From contig JAFXJK010000046.1 of the NCBI GenBank assembly GCA_017532355.1, positions 1 to 18,155 of the forward strand: 18,155 bases of DNA. The letters are read 5' to 3'. The notes under the pieces were generated by a model. It had not been told where the DNA came from. It worked only from the letters and a program-made list of their open reading frames with translations, and did no database searches. The DNA is from Oscillospiraceae bacterium (GTDB lineage Bacteria; Bacillota_A; Clostridia; Oscillospirales; JAAYXM01). A program made the position numbers and the translations under genes. Below, one piece after another: positions 1-6,131 of the stretch (its first letter is position 1; each line of letters starts with the position of its first letter).

Positions 1-347
1 GCCAGGAGTATAAGGACAGAAAGGTATATGACATCGGAAATTCAAAGCTCACCAGAAACGGTCGTGAGGAGAAGGTCGATGTATGCTGCGATGCACCTGC
101 TGCAAAGGAAGATGTTATCAAAGACGGTGCTTACCTCTTCACAACAGCAACCTGCCCCAACTGCAAAATAGCTTGTGCAACTCTTGATAAAGCAGGCTTT
201 AAGTATGAAAAGCTCCTTGCACATGAGCATAAGGAATTTGCTGAAGCCTTAGGAATCAAGAATGCTCCCACCCTTGCAATAGTCAAGGACGGAAGTGTTG
301 CAAAATATAGCGGTGTTTCCGACATCAAGAAGATGCTTAATGTTTAA
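1..347 (+). CDS. nrdD: Anaerobic ribonucleoside-triphosphate reductase, C-terminal part with fused thioredoxin-like domain (5' partial)
   Basis: The gene enters from the left edge; the first complete codon is at base 3 and 114 codons precede the TAA stop. The first residues, QEYKDRKVYDI, resemble the segment just after the glycyl-radical loop of clostridial class III ribonucleotide reductases, which make deoxynucleotides without oxygen. A short linker with a CC pair follows. The last ~75 residues form a thioredoxin/glutaredoxin-like unit: a beta strand LFTTAT, the redox motif CPNC (bases 153-164) and an APT segment at the usual cis-proline place. Such a fused domain would be expected to re-reduce the active-site disulfide of reductases that use thioredoxin rather than formate. 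The thioredoxin-reductase-like gene 24 nt downstream supports this. The catalytic domain is outside the window, so the NrdD assignment rests on the short remnant and the context. Confidence 0.8.
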   Translation, partial: QEYKDRKVYDIGNSKLTRNGREEKVDVCCDAPAAKEDVIKDGAYLFTTATCPNCKIACATLDKAGFKYEKLLAHEHKEFAEALGIKNAPTLAIVKDGSVAKYSGVSDIKKMLNV

Positions 348-371
348 TTTTTAAGTGCAGGGTGTATTATA

Positions 372-1280
372 ATGTATGATATTATAGTTATCGGCGGTGG
401 CCCGGCAGGGCTTACCGCCGCCCTCTACGCAAGGAGGGCAAATAAAAGCGTTCTCGTTATTGAGAAGAATACCTTCGGCGGACAGATAACATATTCCCCG
501 AAGGTTGAAAACATTCCCGGCTTTATAAGCCTTACCGGCAATGAGTTTGCCGAAAAGCTTGTTGAGCAGGTACTGGAGCAGGGTGCAGATGTTGAAGCCT
601 GCGAGGTCCTCTCCGTGAAGAATGGGGATGTTAAGACTGTTGTTACCGACAGCGGCGAGTTTGAAGGAAAGGCAATTATCATCGCAACAGGCGCAAGACA
701 CCGCCTTCTCGGTCTTCCGAATGAGGAGAGCTACATCGGTGAGGGTATCTCCTTCTGCGCTGTCTGTGACGGTGCTTTCTATGAGGATAAGACCGTTGCA
801 GTTATCGGCGGCGGAAACTCTGCTCTTCAGGAAGCCCTTCTTCTTTCCGATCTTGCAAAGAAGGTAATAATTGTTCAGAACTTGGATTTCTTAACAGGTG
901 AAGAGAAGCTTTCCGAGCAGGTTAAGAGCCGTGATAATATTGAGGTTATCCTCGGTACGGTTGTTAAAGAGCTCCACGGCGAAGGCGAGCTAACAGGTAT
1001 CACCGTTCTTGAAGAGAAAACAGGCAAGGAAACCCTTCTTACCGTTGACGGTATGTTTATAGCAATCGGCCTCATTCCGCAGAACGAAGCTTTTGCAAAC
1101 ATCCTTCCGCTCAATAACTTCGGTTATGCCGAAGCAGGAGAGGATTGCACGAGCAATAAAGCAGGCGTTTTTGTTGCAGGTGACTGCCGAAGCAAACGCA
1201 TCCGTCAGGTCGCGACTGCCGCCGCTGACGGCGCAATCGCAGCACTTGCCGCGTGTGATTATGTAGATAATTTAAAGTAG
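372..1280 (+). CDS. trxB: Thioredoxin-disulfide reductase-like flavoprotein
   Basis: The 302 residues are the normal length for a low-molecular-weight thioredoxin reductase, which passes electrons through FAD to thioredoxin. Visible parts in order: FAD-binding GGGPAG at residues 8-13, ATGA near 105-108, the redox-active CAVC at 129-132 followed by DG, a second dinucleotide-fold motif GGGNSA at 146-151, and the C-terminal GDC...RQVATAAADG segment that closes the FAD site. The usual HRRxxFR motif, which binds the 2'-phosphate of NADPH, is absent; residues 169-177 read QNLDFLTGE. The electron donor may therefore not be NADPH, and TrxB is the closest family name rather than a proven activity. The gene follows nrdD by 24 nt with no terminator between, so both are probably cotranscribed, and the fused thioredoxin domain is the likely partner. 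The ATG at 372 has only a weak AGGG upstream; the FAD motif begins right behind it, which fixes the start. Confidence 0.88.
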   Translation: MYDIIVIGGGPAGLTAALYARRANKSVLVIEKNTFGGQITYSPKVENIPGFISLTGNEFAEKLVEQVLEQGADVEACEVLSVKNGDVKTVVTDSGEFEGKAIIIATGARHRLLGLPNEESYIGEGISFCAVCDGAFYEDKTVAVIGGGNSALQEALLLSDLAKKVIIVQNLDFLTGEEKLSEQVKSRDNIEVILGTVVKELHGEGELTGITVLEEKTGKETLLTVDGMFIAIGLIPQNEAFANILPLNNFGYAEAGEDCTSNKAGVFVAGDCRSKRIRQVATAAADGAIAALAACDYVDNLK

Positions 1281-1287
1281 AATTCAG

Positions 1288-1317
1288 CACTCCCGAAAAT
1301 CTTTTCGGGAGTGTTTT
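1288..1317 (+). terminator. Intrinsic terminator of the nrdD-trxB operon
   Basis: Arms CACTCCCGAAAA and TTTTCGGGAGTG (1288-1299 and 1302-1313) are perfectly complementary and are followed by TTTT. It begins 7 nt after the trxB stop codon. Confidence 0.88.
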
Positions 1318-1348
1318 CCAATTTGTGGAAAAAATTTCCAAAAACCTC

Positions 1349-1377
1349 TTCCATTTTTCGATTTAATGTGATATACT
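1349..1377 (+). promoter_or_regulatory. Extended -10 promoter of the structured RNA
   Basis: TATACT at 1372-1377 is preceded directly by TGA, an extended -10. A weak -35 (TTCCAT, 1349-1354) lies 17 bp upstream. The predicted start at about 1383-1385 coincides with the first base of the closing stem of the structured RNA, which supports both calls. Confidence 0.55.
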
Positions 1378-1382
1378 GTAAA

Positions 1383-1547
1383 TGCAACACAATCTCATAA
1401 AATGCATTTTGAAAATGATAAGGTGTTTTACCAATCGGTAAAAACGCCAGCTCTGCTATAACCTTATCATTTTTAGGTGTAGATTGTGTTGCAACAAAAT
1501 GGAGCTGTGTGTTTTTCAGCGCATGGCTTCGGCTGTGCGCTTTTTTT
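1383..1547 (+). ncRNA. Structured RNA of unknown class: attenuation leader or stand-alone small RNA
   Basis: About 165 nt between a promoter and an intrinsic terminator hold nested, perfect inverted repeats. Closing stem: 1383-1395 (TGCAACACAATCT) with 1481-1493, 13 bp without mismatch. Then comes an asymmetric internal loop, 16 nt on the 5' side (1396-1411, containing the self-complementary AAAATGCATTTT) and 7 nt on the 3' side (1474-1480). Second stem: 1412-1424 (AAAATGATAAGGT) with 1461-1473, again 13 bp. Inside it are a hairpin TTTTACC/GGTAAAA (1426-1432/1437-1443) and a 15-nt segment. Bases 1448-1454 (CAGCTCT) of that segment can pair with 1501-1507 (GGAGCTG, one G-T pair), which would make a pseudoknot just before the terminator. 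I recognise no named riboswitch or RNA family. The shape recalls 6S RNA, but 111 nt from end to end of the stems is short for it. With no clear promoter between the terminator and the next ORF, a leader controlling that ORF is as likely as an independent RNA. Confidence 0.55.
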
Positions 1548-1550
1548 ATT
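1518..1550 (+). terminator. Intrinsic terminator at the end of the structured RNA
   Basis: Arms AGCGCATGGC (1518-1527) and GCTGTGCGCT (1532-1541) pair over 10 bp, two of them G-T, around a TTCG tetraloop. A T-rich tract follows. Confidence 0.88.
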
Positions 1551-1608
1551 TTTAAAAGTGCACCGTAGTTGTGGGGAAATACATTTTATCGAAAGGAGGA
1601 AAATGAAA

Positions 1609-1731
1609 ATGCCTGATTATGAGAAAATGTATTTCGAGCTTTTTAATGGTGTGACGGATATCATAGAAGAACTTAAAAAGCTTCAGCAGAAAGCAGAAGA
1701 AAACTACATAGAAGCAAAAGAAGAAAATTAG
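1609..1731 (+). CDS. Small conserved-looking protein, 40 residues, unknown function
   Basis: Forty codons starting MPDYEKMYFELFNG and ending in a Glu/Lys-rich tail. GGAGG at 1595-1599 is 9 nt from ATG 1609. The in-frame ATG at 1603 is only 3 nt from it and is disfavoured. The product is soluble-looking, has no signal or membrane segment and is probably two short helices, the second (DIIEELKKLQQKAEENYIEA) rich in charged residues. The opening pattern DYxKMYFxLFN and the late Tyr resemble a family of very short hypothetical proteins that I recall from other Clostridia; I know of no function. The gene is bracketed by terminators at 1518-1550 and 1734-1763 and has no convincing promoter of its own, so it may be expressed by read-through of the structured RNA. 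Confidence 0.75.
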   Translation: MPDYEKMYFELFNGVTDIIEELKKLQQKAEENYIEAKEEN

Positions 1732-1733
1732 AA

Positions 1734-1763
1734 GGAACACCGCCAAACGGCGGTGTTCCTTTT
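1734..1763 (+). terminator. Intrinsic terminator after the small ORF
   Basis: Arms GGAACACCGCC (1734-1744) and GGCGGTGTTCC (1749-1759), 11 bp with an AAAC loop, are followed by TTTT. It starts 3 nt after the stop codon. Confidence 0.9.
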
Positions 1764-1806
1764 CATAATGCAGTAGAAATGATTGTGATGGATGAGGTGG
1801 AAAACC

Positions 1807-1835
1807 TTGAAAAATTTCTTTTATGGGGGTATAAT
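1807..1835 (+). promoter_or_regulatory. Housekeeping (sigma-A type) promoter of the MATE exporter gene
   Basis: TTGAAA at 1807-1812 and a perfect TATAAT at 1830-1835 are separated by 17 bp. Transcription would begin near 1842, giving a leader of about 26 nt before ATG 1868. Confidence 0.82.
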
Positions 1836-1867
1836 GTTCTTGTCTAAAAAAGAAAAGAGATGTTAAA

Positions 1868-3214
1868 ATGACAGAAGCAGAAAGACACTATAAAAAAATG
1901 ACAGAGACGCCACTTGCGCGTCTCATAATTTCGCTCGGAATCCCGACGACGATTTCGATGCTCGTTACGAGTATCTACAATATGGCGGACACGTACTTTG
2001 TCGGAGGGCTTGGAGAGTCGGCACAGGGTGCGACGGGCATCCTCTTCACGCTCCAGGCGATTATTCAGGCAATTTCCTTTATGCTCGGTCAAGGCTCGGG
2101 AACTATGGTCGCAAAGGCTCTTGCTGACCGCAACGAGCAGGAGGCTTCAGCGTATGCTTCAAGTGCGTTTTTTGCGGCTCTTGTCGCAGGTACGGTTCTT
2201 GCTGTAGTCTGCGGCACTTTCATAGAGCCGCTTCTCTATGCGCTCGGAAGTACGGACACCATTCTTCCGTATGCGATTCAGTATGGTGCGTGTGTTCTCG
2301 TAAGCTGCCCGTTTGTTATGATGTCGTTTGTTCTCAATAACATTCTCCGCTTTGAGGGAAAGGCATTTTTTTCAATGTTCGGGCTTGTTTCGGGTGGACT
2401 TCTCAATATCCTCGGCGACTGGCTCCTCGTTATGGTGTTTGACTTCGGAATCCTCGGCGCAGGTATCGCAACTGCTGTTTCGCAGACGATAAGCTTTGCG
2501 CTTCTTCTCTATTTCCACAAGAAGAAAGCTCAGAGCAAGATTCGCATTACGTGCATCAGCCGAAAGGCAAAGACGTACCTTACGGTCTGCAAGGTCGGTT
2601 TCCCGTCGCTTATACGTCAGGGTCTTTCTTCAATCTCAAACGGACTTTTAAACAACTTAACACGTCCGTTCGGAGATGCGGCGATTGCGGCGATGAGCGT
2701 CGTAAACCGCTTCTCAATGTTTGTTATGTGCGTAGGTCTTGGCATAGGACAGGGCTTCCAGCCGGTTGCCGCGTTCAACTATCAGGCAAAGAAATTTTCA
2801 CGCGTAAAGCGCGGCCTTCTCATAACAATGGGCATCGGTGCGACATTCATCCTCTGTCTTGCAACGCCCGGCTTCATCTTTGCGGATAAGATAATGTATC
2901 TTTTCCAGAAGAGTGAGGACGTTATACAAGTCGGGACATTGGCGCTTCGCGCGGCATGCATCGGAACAAGCTTCCTTGCGCTTTCCGTGCCTGTAAATAT
3001 GCTCTATCAGAGCGCGAGAAGAACAGGCGTTGCGTCATTTCTATCGCTTCTCCGTTCAGGGCTTACGTTCATTCCCGTGCTTATCGTGACAACAAAGCTG
3101 TGGGGGCTTTTCGGAATCCAGATTTCCCAGCCGACCGCGGATATTCTTACAGGGCTTGCATCAATTCCGTTTATGATTCACTTCTTAAAGACACCCGATG
3201 AGAAAATGAAATAA
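1868..3214 (+). CDS. MATE family efflux transporter
   Basis: This is a 448-residue polytopic membrane protein of usual MATE length, expected to have 12 transmembrane helices in two related halves. Members export drugs or metabolites in exchange for Na+ or H+. Diagnostic stretches are the first-helix region with PTTISMLVTSIYNMADTYFV (residues ~26-45), the QGSGTMVAKALA segment at ~77-88, and LNNILRFEGKAFFSMFG at ~157-173, which matches the L-N-x-x-L-R-x-x-G signature between the helices of half one. The overall pattern is closest to the DinF/MepA-like bacterial branch. The substrate cannot be read from sequence. The ribosome binding site is weak (AGAGA about 8 nt before ATG). The gene is monocistronic by context, with a strong promoter upstream and another regulatory region downstream. 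The neighbouring acetyltransferase-like gene does not by itself make this a resistance locus. Confidence 0.93.
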   Translation: MTEAERHYKKMTETPLARLIISLGIPTTISMLVTSIYNMADTYFVGGLGESAQGATGILFTLQAIIQAISFMLGQGSGTMVAKALADRNEQEASAYASSAFFAALVAGTVLAVVCGTFIEPLLYALGSTDTILPYAIQYGACVLVSCPFVMMSFVLNNILRFEGKAFFSMFGLVSGGLLNILGDWLLVMVFDFGILGAGIATAVSQTISFALLLYFHKKKAQSKIRITCISRKAKTYLTVCKVGFPSLIRQGLSSISNGLLNNLTRPFGDAAIAAMSVVNRFSMFVMCVGLGIGQGFQPVAAFNYQAKKFSRVKRGLLITMGIGATFILCLATPGFIFADKIMYLFQKSEDVIQVGTLALRAACIGTSFLALSVPVNMLYQSARRTGVASFLSLLRSGLTFIPVLIVTTKLWGLFGIQISQPTADILTGLASIPFMIHFLKTPDEKMK

Positions 3215-3221
3215 AAAATGC

Positions 3222-3240
3222 CGATATATTTATCGTTTTT
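3222..3240 (+). terminator. Weak candidate terminator of the MATE gene
   Basis: CGATA (3222-3226) pairs with TATCG (3231-3235), followed by TTTTT. The stem is only 5 bp and AT-rich, so termination here is uncertain. Confidence 0.3.
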
Positions 3241-3306
3241 GCTATCAGAAATGCAATATATAGTATCACTTTTGCTATTGTAAAGACATATGCAAAATGG
3301 TAGTAT
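3237..3306 (+). repeat. Imperfect tandem duplication in front of the peptidase-acetyltransferase gene
   Basis: Three blocks occur twice in the same order: TTTTGCTAT (3237-3245 and 3270-3278), ATGCAA (3251-3256 and 3290-3295) and TAGTAT (3261-3266 and 3301-3306). The second copy also has TTTTGC facing GCAAAA. The repeat overlaps the candidate promoter, so it may be a pair of operator sites. It may also be only an AT-rich duplication. Confidence 0.5.
3278..3306 (+). promoter_or_regulatory. Candidate promoter of the peptidase-acetyltransferase fusion gene
   Basis: TTGTAA (3278-3283) and TAGTAT (3301-3306) have a 17-bp spacer. Each box has four of six consensus bases. Both lie in the second copy of the upstream duplication. 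Confidence 0.35.
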
Positions 3307-3348
3307 ATATTATAAGAAAAAAGGCGAGATGCAGAAAGGAAAATTCTC

Positions 3349-6087
3349 GTGAAAACATTTTCGGAGCGTGATATGCAGAGCGCAAAAAAGGCATATGAAA
3401 AACTTGGTGAAATTATGCACGCCGCCTACGATACTGCCGATCGTGAGTGGATAGTAAAACATACATGCGAGCTTGCCGATTATGAAGCAAAGCAGACCTT
3501 CCCCGCATATGAAAAGGCGGCGGAATACATAAACAATCTTATGCTCTCAAACGGGCTTGATTCGGAAATTCTCAATTTCCCCGCAGACGGAGTTACCGCA
3601 TATCAGGACAAGTGTATGCCGCTTGCGTGGGATGCGAGTGTCGGCCGCCTTACCGTGATAAGCTCCTCTGTCGAGTTTGACGATCCCGTAATCGCAGACT
3701 TTGAAAAACTCCCGATTCACCTCGTAAAAGGCTCTGTTGCAACTCCCGAGGGCGGCATTGTCGCAAAGGTCGTAACCGAAGCGCAGATGCTTGCAGGTGA
3801 AGACTGTACGGGTGCAATGGTTCTCCTCGAGCCTGAAACAAGAGCAACGGCGGGATGCATCCGCATGGTTCTTGACCTTGGTGCAATAGGCTTTATTTCG
3901 GAATACCTTCTCAATCCGATGGATAAGCCCGATGATGTATATTGGGCAAACGCCGCAACAGATGCAGGCGGATGGAACGTAACAGCGGACGACCGCGACT
4001 TCATCGGTTTTTCAATTTCTCCGCGAAACGGAAGAAAGCTTCGCCATGCGGTAACCTTCGGCGGTGCAAGAGTTCGCGTTGAGAGTGACGCCCGCCGTTA
4101 TGTCGGAACTCTTCCTGCGGTAACCGCGCTCATTCCGGGTAAGCAGAAGAGAGAGCTCTGGATTCTTGCGCATACCTACGAGCCGTTTACGGTAGATGAC
4201 AGCATCGGCGTTGTCGGAAGCATTGCCGCGATAAAGAAAATTCAGGAGCTTATAGAAGCAGGAAAGCTTCCGCCGCTTGAATTTTCAATCCGTCTCGTTT
4301 ATGCAATGGAGGTGCATGGCTTCTCCGCAGTTGCACACCATTTTGGCGGATGCCTCCGCGATAAGGTTCTCGGCGGACTCAATGCCGATATGTTCTTCGG
4401 CGGAAAGTTCAATCAGATTCAGATTTTCTATGCGCCGCTCGCCGTACCGTTTTACGGCAACTTCCTGATGAAGATGACGGCAGAGGTGTTCAATAAAGAA
4501 TTCTCTTACCCCGAAGCCATTGATATGTATTTGTCGCATCACGACGATATGCTTCTCGGCGATTCCTCGGTAGGCGTCCCAACAATATGGGCTCTCGGAG
4601 AACACGTTGACGAAAAGGGAAGAGTTGATTTCCACCACAACTCCAGCTGGAATAATGATTATCTCGACGAAGAAAACTGTGCACGCGCTCTTGGCTTCTA
4701 CACAGCGTGGATAGGATGCGTTGCGGCGATGAGCGAGGAGCTCATCCCTGATTTTGCAACTGCTTCGGCTATCCTTGCACAGAAATACATAGACGAAGAG
4801 GCAGAGCGTGATACCGTTATAGGCACGGCTGAGGACAAGATGCGCTACATTGCGGGAAGAATGCGCGCGGCGGTTTTGAACTTTAATCTTGCAACTGAGG
4901 TCGCAAGGGTTTCCGAGCTTGCAGATGCTTTGTCTGTTCCGAGCATTAAGAAGGAAAGCGGAGAGCATCTTATGTGGCTTGATTATGCAGAAAAGCTCGT
5001 GCCGACACGCGTCGGAGCGGGGCTTCCGTTTGACAAATGCCGCATTCCACGAAAGTACAGACGTCCTCTTCCCGATGGCGTGATTTACGGCCCCATGTCG
5101 TTCATTCTCTCCGCAATGGACGGTAAGAAAACGCTCGCGCAGGCTATCTGCGAGGCAGCCTGGGAGCGCCGCGTGAATATGACGGATGCGGCTGTTAAAA
5201 AGTATGTAAATGCAGTAACATATCTTGCCGATTGGGGATACTTAAAGCTTGAAAACCCCTTGACGATAACAAAAGATATGTTTGTCGAAAGCTTAAAGAA
5301 GATTGGAATAAAAAAAGGCGATGTCCTTCTCGTACACAGCGGTCTTTCGTATATGGGTCACATAACGGGCGGCGCAGAAACCGTCCTTGATGCGCTCATC
5401 GAAGCCGTGGGAGATGAGGGAACGATTCTCCTTCCTGCATTCACAAGACCGTACATCGGCTTTGAGGGCTATGTAAACCGTGCGAGAGAGTACCGCCCGT
5501 TTGCACCTGAGTTTTCCGACAATATAAATACGGGTGCAGTCCCGAAAGCGCTTTTGCACCGTGAGGGAACAAAGCGCAGCGCCCATGCGACACATTCCTG
5601 GTGCGGCGTTGGAAAAATGGCGGATTATTGCTTGTCTGAACAAGGCTGTCTTGACGGCCCGACCGCAAAAGGAAGTCCGCTTGAAAAGGCATGGGAGCTT
5701 GGCGGAAAGGTTCTCTTTATCGGATGTGATATACACAGCAACACCTTCCTGCATTACCTTGAGGACAAGGCAAACGCTCCGTATCTCGGAAGCGCTACAA
5801 TAAAAATAAAGGATGCAGACGGAAACTATCGCACCGCAACTATCACAAATCATCTCCCGGGACACCGCTCCTTCTACGGCTATACTCCGCGAGAAGGAAA
5901 GTTCTATAAAGAAGCCTTTGCAAAAGGTTTGGAGGTAAAGGTTGAGGCGCTCGGAATGGGCAGATTGCAGCTTATGGATTTAAGACAGCTCCATGACATC
6001 GGAATGGAAATGTTCAGGGAAGATCCGCTTGCAACACTCTGCGCGAGCCCTGATTGTAAATTCTGCCAAAAATACAGAAAAGCATAG
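3349..6087 (+). CDS. Fusion of M28-type aminopeptidase-like domain and AAC(3)-type N-acetyltransferase-like domain
   Basis: The protein has 912 residues and three parts. (1) Residues ~1-470 resemble M28-family zinc aminopeptidases. A protease-associated-like insert spans ~125-200. The candidate metal and catalytic residues are H275 in ILAHTYEP, D283/D284, E321 in YAMEVHG, D347 in GLNAD and H429/H430 before NSSWNNDY. (2) Residues ~530-635 form a helical, winged-helix-like linker (DGKKTLAQAI ... YLADWGYLKL). (3) Residues ~638-890 match the aminoglycoside 3-N-acetyltransferase (Antibiotic_NAT) family: LLVHSGLSYMG, GGAETVLDAL, HATHSWCG at 746-753, GSPLEK at 775-780 and GCDIHSNTFLHYLE at 792-805. 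The tail has C898, C903 and C906. There is no signal peptide, so it is probably cytosolic. The substrate is unknown; AAC(3)-fold proteins also acylate non-antibiotic amines. GTG 3349 has AGAAAGGA 8 nt upstream. The in-frame ATG 3373 with GGAG in front is an alternative start. The gene stands alone between MATE and a convergent PHP gene. Confidence 0.82.
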   Translation: MKTFSERDMQSAKKAYEKLGEIMHAAYDTADREWIVKHTCELADYEAKQTFPAYEKAAEYINNLMLSNGLDSEILNFPADGVTAYQDKCMPLAWDASVGRLTVISSSVEFDDPVIADFEKLPIHLVKGSVATPEGGIVAKVVTEAQMLAGEDCTGAMVLLEPETRATAGCIRMVLDLGAIGFISEYLLNPMDKPDDVYWANAATDAGGWNVTADDRDFIGFSISPRNGRKLRHAVTFGGARVRVESDARRYVGTLPAVTALIPGKQKRELWILAHTYEPFTVDDSIGVVGSIAAIKKIQELIEAGKLPPLEFSIRLVYAMEVHGFSAVAHHFGGCLRDKVLGGLNADMFFGGKFNQIQIFYAPLAVPFYGNFLMKMTAEVFNKEFSYPEAIDMYLSHHDDMLLGDSSVGVPTIWALGEHVDEKGRVDFHHNSSWNNDYLDEENCARALGFYTAWIGCVAAMSEELIPDFATASAILAQKYIDEEAERDTVIGTAEDKMRYIAGRMRAAVLNFNLATEVARVSELADALSVPSIKKESGEHLMWLDYAEKLVPTRVGAGLPFDKCRIPRKYRRPLPDGVIYGPMSFILSAMDGKKTLAQAICEAAWERRVNMTDAAVKKYVNAVTYLADWGYLKLENPLTITKDMFVESLKKIGIKKGDVLLVHSGLSYMGHITGGAETVLDALIEAVGDEGTILLPAFTRPYIGFEGYVNRAREYRPFAPEFSDNINTGAVPKALLHREGTKRSAHATHSWCGVGKMADYCLSEQGCLDGPTAKGSPLEKAWELGGKVLFIGCDIHSNTFLHYLEDKANAPYLGSATIKIKDADGNYRTATITNHLPGHRSFYGYTPREGKFYKEAFAKGLEVKVEALGMGRLQLMDLRQLHDIGMEMFREDPLATLCASPDCKFCQKYRKA

Positions 6088-6090
6088 AAT

Positions 6091-6121
6091 AAGCGGTGTG
6101 GCCGGTATAGCCACACCGCTT
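6091..6121. terminator. Hairpin between convergent genes, probable bidirectional terminator
   Basis: Arms AAGCGGTGTGGC (6091-6102) and GCCACACCGCTT (6110-6121) are perfectly complementary over 12 bp with a 7-nt loop. T-runs are poor on both sides (TTAATTTAAT on +, TTATTCTAT on -), but the position between two converging genes fits a shared terminator. Confidence 0.6.
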
Positions 6122-6131
6122 AATTTAATAA

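Noticed and set aside
367..372. TATAAT directly before trxB as a promoter
   Set aside because: It overlaps the start codon and has no -35 box at the right distance; the gene is better explained as part of the nrdD operon.
1383..1547. Assignment of the structured RNA as 6S RNA
   Set aside because: The closing stem, asymmetric central loop and apical arm recall 6S RNA, but the stem-to-stem length of 111 nt is short, the apical arm branches, and I cannot verify conserved 6S positions by eye.
1486..1608. N-terminal extension of the 40-residue protein to 81 residues
   Set aside because: The extension would be translated through a clear intrinsic terminator and has no ribosome binding site; ATG 1609 has an ideal one.
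4285..4968. 227-codon minus-strand open frame inside the fusion enzyme gene
   Set aside because: It lies fully inside a well-supported gene with family motifs, has no recognisable domains and reads as low-complexity antisense translation.
5293..5865. 190-codon minus-strand open frame inside the AAC(3)-like region
   Set aside because: Antisense to motif-bearing sequence, and no family pattern is visible.
1868..6087. MATE exporter plus AAC(3)-like gene as an antibiotic-resistance island
   Set aside because: Separate promoters, no mobile-element signs, and the acetyltransferase is one domain of a larger metabolic-looking fusion.
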